Positions 13,696 to 20,106 of a stretch of DNA of 20,106 nt are shown piece by piece. Under the pieces are notes generated by a model, which did not search any database, had not been told where the DNA came from, and was given only the letters and a program-made list of their open reading frames with translations. The stretch comes from Nitrososphaerota archaeon. GTDB lineage: Archaea > Thermoproteota > Nitrososphaeria > Nitrososphaerales > Gagatemarchaeaceae. The stretch covers positions 1-20,106 of the forward strand of contig JACQFO010000056.1 of NCBI GenBank assembly GCA_016200025.1, written 5' to 3'. The stretch's first letter is position 1, and every line of letters begins with the position of its first letter. The translations under genes were made by a program, and so were the position numbers.

Positions 13696-14022
13696 TCACT
13701 TTTTCCGAACTGTGCCCGCCTTCGGTTGGCGCTTCTGGAAGATCCCCCGGACTACGGCGAGCTCCTTCGCCACCTTCAGCAATAGAGCTTTCTTCGGTTT
13801 CTGTTTTATCACCGAGACATACCCCGAGTCTCTCCAGGACGCGGCTGGGTGCCTGGCTGGCTGCGGTATTGGCTGGAGGTTGAGCCGGCGGCACGCTTCA
13901 CCGAGCTCCTCGAGGCTGGGCGCCTTTGTCGCGGCGCTCAAAGGGACCCTCCTCCCTTCCCGCCTCTTCAATTCTGAGTTGAAATAGCCGAGCCAGATGA
14001 CGTACCTTTCGTATTCTTTCAT
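13696..14022 (-). CDS. srp19: Signal recognition particle 19 kDa protein
   Basis: Binds 7S RNA helices 6 and 8 and prepares the SRP for SRP54 binding, 108 residues. The family pattern is visible: YVIWLGYFNSELKRREGRRVPL near the N-terminus, then SLEELGEACRRLNL, a HPAASW segment, GYVSVIKQKPKKALLLKVA, and a basic C-terminal tail. The ATG at 14022 overlaps the S8e stop as ATGA, so it is translationally coupled to the ribosomal protein. The Gar1 promoter follows directly. The length is normal for archaeal SRP19. Confidence 0.93.
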   Translation of the reverse strand: MKEYERYVIWLGYFNSELKRREGRRVPLSAATKAPSLEELGEACRRLNLQPIPQPARHPAASWRDSGYVSVIKQKPKKALLLKVAKELAVVRGIFQKRQPKAGTVRKK

Positions 14023-14405
14023 TTCTTGGCAGAGAGCACTGCGTTTACGACCCCGTCGTCGGTGGGCCGAGAAGAAACGACAGCCTCCCCCGCTTCCGTC
14101 TCAATCAGCGCGCCCTTCGTTATGACGCCCCTTCGCTCGTAGTCCCGGTTCGCCGGGCTCTTTTTCACTCTTAGAATCTTTGTCTTCGTCGTCTTCCCGG
14201 ACGGGTCGGAGACGTTCGCGAATTCGGATAGTACCACGCCCGTAGACACCGCTCCTCCCCTCAGCCGCGAAGACCTCGTCGCGCCTTTCCCAACGAGAGG
14301 TTCGATAGCGTAACCGTCCCTTTCGGACGCCAGCCTGCCCCTGGACGGCCTTGATCTGCCCCCTGTGGGTTTGCGCTTCGTTAGATTCTCAATTGACCGT
14401 GTCAT
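14019..14405 (-). CDS. rps8e: 30S ribosomal protein S8e
   Basis: Small-subunit ribosomal protein of archaea and eukaryotes, 128 residues. It shows the KRKPTGGRSRPSRGR N-terminus, a GKGATRSSRLRGGAVS segment, a NVSDPSGKTTKTKILRV strand, NRDYERRGVITKGALIETEAG, and the family ending VSSRPTDDGVVNAVL. The ATG at 14405 is used. A CTTAACA element (about 14447-14454) could be a weak TATA, with the other possibility being read-through from scpB 55 bases upstream. SRP19 overlaps its stop. Confidence 0.95.
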   Translation of the reverse strand: MTRSIENLTKRKPTGGRSRPSRGRLASERDGYAIEPLVGKGATRSSRLRGGAVSTGVVLSEFANVSDPSGKTTKTKILRVKKSPANRDYERRGVITKGALIETEAGEAVVSSRPTDDGVVNAVLSAKK

Positions 14406-14460
14406 CGATTGTCAGCTTTTCGCGAGCTTCGCCCGCCTCCGCCTGGTGTTAAGCGTTTTG

Positions 14461-15000
14461 CTATCTCAGGGACAGGTTCCTTGTTTCCAACTGCTTCTTC
14501 ATAGCCCCCAACTCGCCGCTGAGGCCGAAATATTCGGCGAACCTGCCGGTCGTCCGATAGACCCTGCTCCTTCCCCGCCTCTCGCTGACTACGAAGCCCA
14601 CCTCTTCCAGCTCCTTCAGGTGATTGTAGACCGCCGAGCTCCTTCGGAGGACCAGTTCGCTCGCCTGGATCGGCTGGAAGAAGGCGATGAAGGAAAGCGT
14701 GCGCAGGGAGGCCCTGGAGAGTAGGGGCTTTGTGGCGAACTTTCTTGCTACCTGTACGTACTGGGTCTTCAGCTGCATTGCGAACCTGGGACCGGGATAC
14801 TCGACCACCTCGACGGCCCGAAGGTTCGAATTTACTGCGCGGGCAATCTCCCTTGCCATCGCAACGGCCTTGCGCTCTGACGAGGTGCCAGCGACCCGCG
14901 CGACTTCGTCCGCGCTCAGGGGGCGGCCGGAGGCATAGAGCGCGGCCTCGACCTTTGCCAGGAGCTCTTTGGAGGGTAGGGCGCCTGTGCCGTCACTCAA
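14461..15000 (-). CDS. scpB: Segregation and condensation protein ScpB
   Basis: Kite-type subunit of the SMC complex, 179 residues. It contains two winged-helix regions: KELLAKVEAALYASGRPLSADEVARVAG at the N-terminus and the ASELVLRRSSAVYNHLKELEEVGFV region later, with RFAMQLKTQYVQVARKFATKPLLSRASLRTLSFIAFFQPI between them, as in ScpB. TTG at 15000 is chosen because it overlaps the end of ScpA (TGA at 14995-14993) and leaves a short leader peptide before the first helix. A longer frame extends back into ScpA but is not needed. It is part of the SMC-ScpA-ScpB operon. Confidence 0.9.
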   Translation of the reverse strand: MSDGTGALPSKELLAKVEAALYASGRPLSADEVARVAGTSSERKAVAMAREIARAVNSNLRAVEVVEYPGPRFAMQLKTQYVQVARKFATKPLLSRASLRTLSFIAFFQPIQASELVLRRSSAVYNHLKELEEVGFVVSERRGRSRVYRTTGRFAEYFGLSGELGAMKKQLETRNLSLR

Positions 15001-15658
15001 GCTGGCCCACAGAAACCACCAGGGCATCCTCGTCCTCCTCTTCCTGGTTGATCACGACCTCACCGCCAGAGGCCGCGAAGAGGAGGAGGATGAAGACACG
15101 GGCGGCATCGATGGGTGGTAGGCCGCGGATGAGCTCTGAGAGCAGGGCCTTCCCAGTCGGCCTCAGCCTTTCCACTAGGATCTTGCGGAACTCCGACAGC
15201 AGCGCCTGGATTGAAATCACGTAGTCGTCGAGGTTCGGGTTTGGCAGCTCCGAGACCGTCAGGAGGTTCTGTTCGGAACCAGACTCTTCATCGACCACGA
15301 TCTCCTGAAGGATTCGCCCTAGCTCGTCGAAGAGCTCCTCGATGTTCGTGGAGTAGACCTCATACCTGAAGGGCATGACTATGATTTGCGGCGGTTCGGA
15401 AGCGTCGACGAGCCTGCCCTTCGCCCTGAGGCGCTCGAACAGGAAGAGGGTCTCGACCTTGAGCCTGTATATGGTGGCCGAAGAGAGAGCGGCGGTCCCG
15501 GCGGCCCTCATGTCTATGATGTCTGACTGCGATATCGCCTGCAGAAAGAGGTCGAGGAGGTCGGAGAGGTTGATCTCCCAGGGGCTCCTGCGCTTCGCCA
15601 GCGACGGGTCGACGAGGACGTTGAGGGGCGGGCGAGACAGGAGGGCCGAGTCAGCCAC
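14993..15658 (-). CDS. scpA: Segregation and condensation protein ScpA
   Basis: Kleisin subunit that closes the SMC ring, 221 residues. The N-terminal helical domain (PWEINLSDLLDLFLQAI...DIIDMRAAGTAALSSATIYRLKVETLFLFERL) binds the SMC neck, an acidic central linker follows, and the C-terminal winged helix (about residues 155-205) binds the SMC head. The GTG at 15658 is selected because it overlaps the SMC stop by 8 bases and reads ADSALLSRPP. Earlier in-frame codons lie inside SMC. The C-terminus is acidic (EEEDEDA). It is less conserved than SMC, as usual for kleisins, so the assignment rests on both sequence and context. Confidence 0.9.
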   Translation of the reverse strand: MADSALLSRPPLNVLVDPSLAKRRSPWEINLSDLLDLFLQAISQSDIIDMRAAGTAALSSATIYRLKVETLFLFERLRAKGRLVDASEPPQIIVMPFRYEVYSTNIEELFDELGRILQEIVVDEESGSEQNLLTVSELPNPNLDDYVISIQALLSEFRKILVERLRPTGKALLSELIRGLPPIDAARVFILLLFAASGGEVVINQEEEDEDALVVSVGQLE

Positions 15659-18600
15659 GCTGCGCCACCTCCGCCGGCTTGTAGTGGACGACCCTCGAAA
15701 CGCCGCCCGCAGAGTAGACGCCATAGGTGATCCTGCTCTGCGACACGAACACGTCCCTGAGCGTGATTGCGATTATCTGCGCCTCGGAGGACTTCTCCTT
15801 CAGGAAGCGGGCAAGGCTGTTCGAATTGATCGCATCGAGGGCGGCGTCGATCTCGTCGAAGAGGTAGAACGGATGCGACTGGACGGCCTGCATTGCGAGT
15901 ATCATCGACACGCCCGTGACGGCCTTCTGGCCTCCGCTGTGCTGGGAGGACTCCCGCAGGCCGTTCCCAAAGTCGGCCCTGAGGATTACACCCCCGGAGA
16001 AGAGTTCCTCGGGATCCTCCAGCTCCAGAAGGGCGACCCCGCCGGTAAGCCTCTCGAAGATCCGGCTGAATTCGGACCCCACTTTTTCGAAGGCAGTCAT
16101 GAAGACCTTCTTTTTCTCGGATTCGACGCTCTCGATGAAGCCGATGATCGAGTTCCTCTCCTTCTCGAGTTCGTTGTGCCTCACAGAGAGGCTCTTGTAG
16201 TTGACGTACATGTCTGTGTACTGCCTGTCCGCGCCCCGGTTGACGGAGCTGACCACCTGCTGGTATTCCTGCTGCAGCTCGACTAGTAGGGAGTAGCTGG
16301 ACTCGAAGAACTCGAGCTCTTCACTGTACCCCAGCATCCTCAGGCTCCCGAGGGACTCCTCCACCTTGTCCTGGGTCGCGGCTGTCTGGCTGTTCAGCGC
16401 GAAGAGGTCCTTCTGGCTCGACGCCATCGAGCGCGAAATCGAGTCCCTCTCCTCCTTCAGCCTTCGTGCCTTCGTGTCGAACTCGTCGAGGACCGGCTGA
16501 CTCCTCCTCGAGGAGTCCATGAGCTTCTGGATCTGCTGTTCGAGCGCATCCTTCTGCCCTGAAACCTCCCTGATCCTCCGAGGAGTCTCCCTGACCAACT
16601 GCTTGTCTGATAGCAGCTCCTCGGTCGCGCTGGCGAGGTCGAGCTCGTTCTCCTCCAGACCCCTCAGCAGGACGTTCTCGAGGGTCGCCCTCTCCCTGCT
16701 CAATGAGAGGTTGAGGTCTTGGATCCTGTTCCTCAGCGCGTCGATCTCCGACGAAAAAGACTGCTTCGCCGCGTCAACCTCTGAGAGCATCGAATCCAGT
16801 CCGAGGGTCTGGGAGTCGCTGAGAACCTGCTGGAGGGAGCCGATTCCGCGCGCTATCGAATCTCTCCTGTCCGAGTTGAGCTTGAGCTTCGCCTCGAGCC
16901 TCGCGACGACCCCAGCCTGCTTTTGTTGTTCGGCGGCCATGTTTCTGAAGATGCTCTTGTACCTGTTTGCCATCCGTGTAATCGTAGTAGCCTCTGCCTT
17001 CAGGCTGGTCGCCGAGACGATCCGCTTCACCCTCTCTTTCATGAGCGACCTGGACTCCGACTCCAGCGAGTCGAGCTCGGACCTCCTCCTGTCGATGGCG
17101 CCCTTGAGGGCGCCGACCGCGTCCTCCACTTCGGACATGCCCTCGATGTTCTCCAGGCCCTCCATGAGGTTCATGAGGATCTCCTGGTACCCGTAGGTGA
17201 AGGCACGACCTCCCGGCTCGAAGGTCTCTCCGTTGACCGTCACCGCCCTTACTCCTTCGGAGGAGAGGATGTAGCCTATCGCCTCCGTGTCCACGAGGAC
17301 CGAGTCGCCTGCCAGGAAGTTGACCAGCCCCTGGAATTCCTGTTCCGCCTTGATGACGCCCGAGAGTGGACCGATCACTCCCGCCGACTTGTCCACCTCC
17401 ACCGCCCTGCTCGACTCGACCTCGCTCAGCGGGATGACCGAGAAGGCCTTGGCCCGCAGCGACTTCGCGGCTTTGATCAGTTGAGTCATGGACCTGAGGT
17501 CCTGGACTATGAATGCGCCCATCCACTTCCCCATGACCGCGTTCACGGCCTTTGCGAATGGCTGGGGGTACTTCACGAGCTGTCCGAGGCGACCCACGTA
17601 TCCCGGGACACCGCCGTTGTCGCAGTACTCCTGGAGCTTCAGCTGCCCGCTCCTCTCCCCCGCCAGGCTTTCAGACATATGCCTGAACGCCTCCTCCCTC
17701 GAGACCTCGGCCGAAGCCCGTTCGAGGATCTTCGACGCCCCTTCTATGGAGGCCACGAGGCGCCCCTTGGTCCTCTCCACCCCGGTGAGGCTCACGTCGA
17801 GCACGCCGAGGGCCTTGTTTGACCCGTCATAGAGCTCGAAGAGCTGCTTGGTGTCCGCCTCGAGTTTGTTCAACACTCCGGAGTAGCCGTCGACCCGGAG
17901 CTTGAGCTCGCCGAGCCTCTTGCCCTCGACGCTGAGGCTGGCGTTGGCAGCGTTAATCGCAAGGTCGACCTGGCCCAGCTTCTGACCCAGTTCCACGAGC
18001 TTCACCTGCACCCTCGCGTTTTGCTTTCCCTTCTTGTCCATGGTCGCGCGCAGTTCCTCGCCGGCCTTGAAGAATTCCTTGAGCCTGTTGGCCAGCTCGG
18101 CGTGCTTTGCGTCCAGCTTGGAGATGTCGCCCGTCAGCTGCCTGACGTTCGAATTGGCTGCGTTCACCTCCCTTTGCTTCGTCGACACGACGAGCTTGAG
18201 CTGGGGTATCGCGTCTCCCTCGAGCTCGGCGACGTTGGACTCGGCGGACTTCAGGTCTCCTTCGAGGGTCTCGAGCTCGTTCCTCAGCTCGGCGAGCTGG
18301 AACTGGAGCTCCACGTGGCTCGCCCCGCCGCCTTGAATCACTTCAGCTATGAAGCGGGTCTTTTCAGCTTCCACCTGGGCGATCCTGCTCTCGAACTCCG
18401 CGAGGCGGGCACCGAGGTCCCCTAGGCGGCCGCTCACCTCCTGCTCCTGAGACCTCAGCGAGGAAAGGCGCCCGCGCAGTTCGCTGATCCTCCTGGACGT
18501 TCCGACGGCCGTGAGCCAGTTGATCTGGTTCTCCAGTAGGTTGAACCGCACCATGTCGTTCCGCTGGGAGTCCAGCGATTCGAGCATGCTCCTCATCTCG

Positions 18601-19211
18601 CCGATGCGCGCCATCGCCACCTCGAGCCTCTGGTCGGCCTGCCCCAGTTGCCTCTGGGCCTCAGACTTGCGCTCGTCGAACTTTGTGATCCCCACGACTC
18701 CTTCGACGACCCTTCTCTTTTCTTCGGGGGTGAGGTCCGATATCCTCGTCGCGGCGCCCTGGGCTACAATGTTGTATCCTCCGGGAGACAGTCCGGCAAG
18801 GTCGAGGATCTCGGTTAGCGAACCCCTTGTCGTTTTCCTTCCGTTGATGTAGTAGGTGTTCTCGCCGTCGTCCTTCAGCTCCCTCGTCACGGTGACGAGA
18901 TCCGAATCGATGGGGATGGCCCTGTCGGAGTTGTCGAATTGGACTGTCACCCGGCAGCCTCCCAGCTTTACTGGCGTAGGTGCATCCTCCTTCTTCGGGT
19001 CGAAGATCAGGCCGGTCAGGCGCCCGTTGGCGGCGCGCAGGGTCTTGGGAGAATTCTCCCCAATGGCGAAGGTGATTGCGTCAGCGATGTTCGACTTGCC
19101 ACTTCCGTTGGGGCCGGTCATGACCGTGAACCCTTTTTCGAAGTTGACGATGACGGGTCGGGGGCCCGACGACTTGAAGCCGCGCATTTCGAGCCTACGG
19201 ATATACGTCAC
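15651..19211 (-). CDS. smc: Chromosome segregation ATPase SMC
   Basis: Structural maintenance of chromosomes protein, 1186 residues from GTG 19211. The N-terminal head has RRLEMRGFKS and Walker A GPNGSGKSN at 33-41. Two long coiled coils flank a hinge at roughly residues 525-690 (GVPGYVGRLGQLVKYP...). The C-terminal head has a signature HSGGQKA near 1088-1096, where canonical SMC has LSGGE, then Walker B FYLFDEIDAALD near 1112-1124. The same frame stays open to 19520, but that segment is antisense to the M24 peptidase and lacks SMC similarity, so GTG 19211 is chosen. ScpA and ScpB follow with overlaps. The complex shapes and segregates the chromosome. SMC is absent from Sulfolobales-type crenarchaea, which helps exclude that group. 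Confidence 0.97.
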   Translation of the reverse strand: MTYIRRLEMRGFKSSGPRPVIVNFEKGFTVMTGPNGSGKSNIADAITFAIGENSPKTLRAANGRLTGLIFDPKKEDAPTPVKLGGCRVTVQFDNSDRAIPIDSDLVTVTRELKDDGENTYYINGRKTTRGSLTEILDLAGLSPGGYNIVAQGAATRISDLTPEEKRRVVEGVVGITKFDERKSEAQRQLGQADQRLEVAMARIGEMRSMLESLDSQRNDMVRFNLLENQINWLTAVGTSRRISELRGRLSSLRSQEQEVSGRLGDLGARLAEFESRIAQVEAEKTRFIAEVIQGGGASHVELQFQLAELRNELETLEGDLKSAESNVAELEGDAIPQLKLVVSTKQREVNAANSNVRQLTGDISKLDAKHAELANRLKEFFKAGEELRATMDKKGKQNARVQVKLVELGQKLGQVDLAINAANASLSVEGKRLGELKLRVDGYSGVLNKLEADTKQLFELYDGSNKALGVLDVSLTGVERTKGRLVASIEGASKILERASAEVSREEAFRHMSESLAGERSGQLKLQEYCDNGGVPGYVGRLGQLVKYPQPFAKAVNAVMGKWMGAFIVQDLRSMTQLIKAAKSLRAKAFSVIPLSEVESSRAVEVDKSAGVIGPLSGVIKAEQEFQGLVNFLAGDSVLVDTEAIGYILSSEGVRAVTVNGETFEPGGRAFTYGYQEILMNLMEGLENIEGMSEVEDAVGALKGAIDRRRSELDSLESESRSLMKERVKRIVSATSLKAEATTITRMANRYKSIFRNMAAEQQKQAGVVARLEAKLKLNSDRRDSIARGIGSLQQVLSDSQTLGLDSMLSEVDAAKQSFSSEIDALRNRIQDLNLSLSRERATLENVLLRGLEENELDLASATEELLSDKQLVRETPRRIREVSGQKDALEQQIQKLMDSSRRSQPVLDEFDTKARRLKEERDSISRSMASSQKDLFALNSQTAATQDKVEESLGSLRMLGYSEELEFFESSYSLLVELQQEYQQVVSSVNRGADRQYTDMYVNYKSLSVRHNELEKERNSIIGFIESVESEKKKVFMTAFEKVGSEFSRIFERLTGGVALLELEDPEELFSGGVILRADFGNGLRESSQHSGGQKAVTGVSMILAMQAVQSHPFYLFDEIDAALDAINSNSLARFLKEKSSEAQIIAITLRDVFVSQSRITYGVYSAGGVSRVVHYKPAEVAQRG

Positions 19212-19249
19212 TCTGCGGATTGCCCCAAGTGTGGGACACGTTAGCGAAG

Positions 19250-19258
19250 CAATATAAG
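19250..19258. promoter_or_regulatory. Shared bidirectional TATA element between smc and M24 peptidase
   Basis: CAATATAAG reads as a TATA box on the plus strand (AATATAA) and as CTTATATT on the minus strand. Spacing predicts a plus start near 19280, just before TTG 19283, and a minus start near 19228, 17 bases before GTG 19211. The palindrome AAGCGCTT at 19256-19263 overlaps its right edge. Together these suggest competition or joint control. Confidence 0.5.
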
Positions 19259-19282
19259 CGCTTGGTTTGGAATGCCGAGAAC

Positions 19283-20106
19283 TTGACGGTTTACGCGGAA
19301 AGGCGCAAAAGACTGCTTTCCCTTGCCAATGGGAAGCAGGTTGTCGCCATGACGGCCGCGAACCTCTTCTACGTGACTGGCTTTTGGGGAGGAGGGGCCG
19401 GGGTCGTTCTCCCTGACAAAACCGTGGTCGTAACGAGCCCCCTGGAGGCAGACAGGGCGGAGGAGTTGGGCGAAGAAACGGAAGTCGTGGTCTCGAAGAG
19501 GTGGAAGGACGTCCCTGCATCTGTGATGAAACAAATGCGAAAAGGTTCGGCGATGGTCGATGACGACTCTGGTGTTAGGGACCTAGGGCGCTTCACGATG
19601 AATAGGGAGGCCTTCCTGCAGGCCCGTAGGGTGAAGGACGCGCCGGAGGTCGAGAAGATTGAGAAGGCCTCGGCGAAGCTGGACAAGATCTTCGGGGCGC
19701 TCATTTCGGAGCTGAGGCCAGAGAGGACCGAGTGGCAGGTCGCCGCAGAAGTGATGAAGCTCGCGACTGAGCAGGGACTGACGCCCTCCGGGTCAGATTC
19801 TGCTCTGAGCCCCACCATCATCGCGTCCGGGGAGAACGGGGCGCTCCCGCACTCGGAGCTGACTGGCAGGAAGTTGAAGGCGGGAGACTTCGTCATAGCA
19901 GACATCTTCTTCAGGTTCGAGGGGTACAACTCCGACGAGACGAGGACCTTCGCGGTCGGGACTCCCACCGCAGAGATGAAGAAGAACTACGCAGCGGTGG
20001 TCGAAGCGCAGGAGAGCGCCCTGGAGCTTGTGAGGACAGGGACGGTTTGCGAAGCTGTCCACAAGGAGGCGGTGAGAGTCTTGAAGAAACACAAGCTGGA
20101 CAAGTA
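19283..20106 (+). CDS. M24 family metallopeptidase (Xaa-Pro dipeptidase/aminopeptidase-like), partial
   Basis: The reading frame is open from TTG 19283 through the right edge (274 codons seen, C-terminus missing). The N-terminal creatinase-like domain (about residues 1-115) is followed by the start of a pita-bread fold. Visible catalytic features are the PHS motif with H190, the first metal ligand D207 in GDFVIADIFF, and the second D218 in YNSDETRTF. The last visible residues are in the following helices, before the C-terminal ligand residues. It would cleave X-Pro peptides in the cytoplasm. A TTG at 19262 in the same frame would add seven residues, but the TATA position favours 19283 as a leaderless start. 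It is divergent from SMC. Confidence 0.9.
   Translation, partial: MTVYAERRKRLLSLANGKQVVAMTAANLFYVTGFWGGGAGVVLPDKTVVVTSPLEADRAEELGEETEVVVSKRWKDVPASVMKQMRKGSAMVDDDSGVRDLGRFTMNREAFLQARRVKDAPEVEKIEKASAKLDKIFGALISELRPERTEWQVAAEVMKLATEQGLTPSGSDSALSPTIIASGENGALPHSELTGRKLKAGDFVIADIFFRFEGYNSDETRTFAVGTPTAEMKKNYAAVVEAQESALELVRTGTVCEAVHKEAVRVLKKHKLDK

Noticed and set aside
14421..14437. Small GC-rich hairpin upstream of S8e (GCGGGC-gaa-GCTCGC on the minus strand)
   Set aside because: The stem is short with a G-U pair and is not followed by a U-run, so it does not support a terminator or a riboswitch.
15375..16286. Plus-strand open frame of 303 codons opposite ScpA and SMC
   Set aside because: It overlaps two clearly conserved minus-strand genes and shows no domain of its own.
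19212..19520. N-terminal extension of SMC to 19520
   Set aside because: The extra 103 codons are antisense to the M24 peptidase, are Pro/Arg/Ser-rich and precede the conserved RRLEMRGFKS start; the TATA at 19254 also lies inside it.
1..20106. Search by eye for tRNA, rRNA, CRISPR arrays, insertion sequences and tandem repeats
   Set aside because: No cloverleaf-like sequence, repeat-spacer pattern, transposase or terminal inverted repeat was found; the gaps between genes are all short.

Overview
The window is a densely packed, high-GC (about 60%, my estimate) archaeal chromosome segment. Archaeal information-processing genes fill most of it: Nop5 and fibrillarin, Gar1, TFB, TFE-beta, SRP19, S8e, S30e, archaeal-type Trm1 and Elp3. 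S30e and TFE-beta together with a bacterial-style SMC-ScpA-ScpB set suggest a TACK-group lineage such as a Thaumarchaeota or Bathyarchaeota relative rather than a typical euryarchaeon. This placement is inference. TTG and GTG starts are very common, and most neighbours are joined by 4-base ATGA or GTGA stop/start overlaps.

Layout. 249-2885 (+): an ABC-2 type exporter operon (one ATPase, two permeases), possibly preceded by the tail of another coupled ORF. 4673-2917 (-): ribosomal protein S30e overlapping Elp3. 5374-4814 (-): a lower-GC orphan membrane-anchored Cys-rich protein. 5511-6934 (+): a DUF2182 membrane protein and a DUF1326 protein. 7018-8576 (+): Nop5 and fibrillarin, the C/D-box RNP methylation pair. 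9797-8573 (-): THEP1-type NTPase and RNase HII. 9895-11094 (+): Trm1. 19211 down to 11034 (-): a ten-gene run SMC-scpA-scpB-S8e-SRP19-Gar1-TFB-TFE-beta-cytidine deaminase-RlmE, with internal promoters at least before Gar1. 19283 to the right edge (+): an M24 Xaa-Pro peptidase, divergent from SMC across one shared TATA element.

Functional theme. The window couples RNA modification (Elp3, Nop5/fibrillarin, Gar1, Trm1, RlmE), translation and targeting (S30e, S8e, SRP19), transcription initiation (TFB, TFE-beta) and chromosome organisation (SMC-ScpAB). No CRISPR array, insertion sequence, tRNA or rRNA was seen.

Most notable. (1) S30e and TFB both read as intact proteins but have no ATG, GTG or TTG at their N-termini. 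Each has an ACG after a purine-rich ribosome-binding context, and both share the string GGTAAGA just before it. (2) The RlmE-like methyltransferase has lost about 40 internal residues, including the catalytic Asp region, with a frameshift at the junction. (3) Nop5 lacks the usual roughly 110-residue N-terminal fibrillarin-binding domain although fibrillarin is translationally coupled to it.
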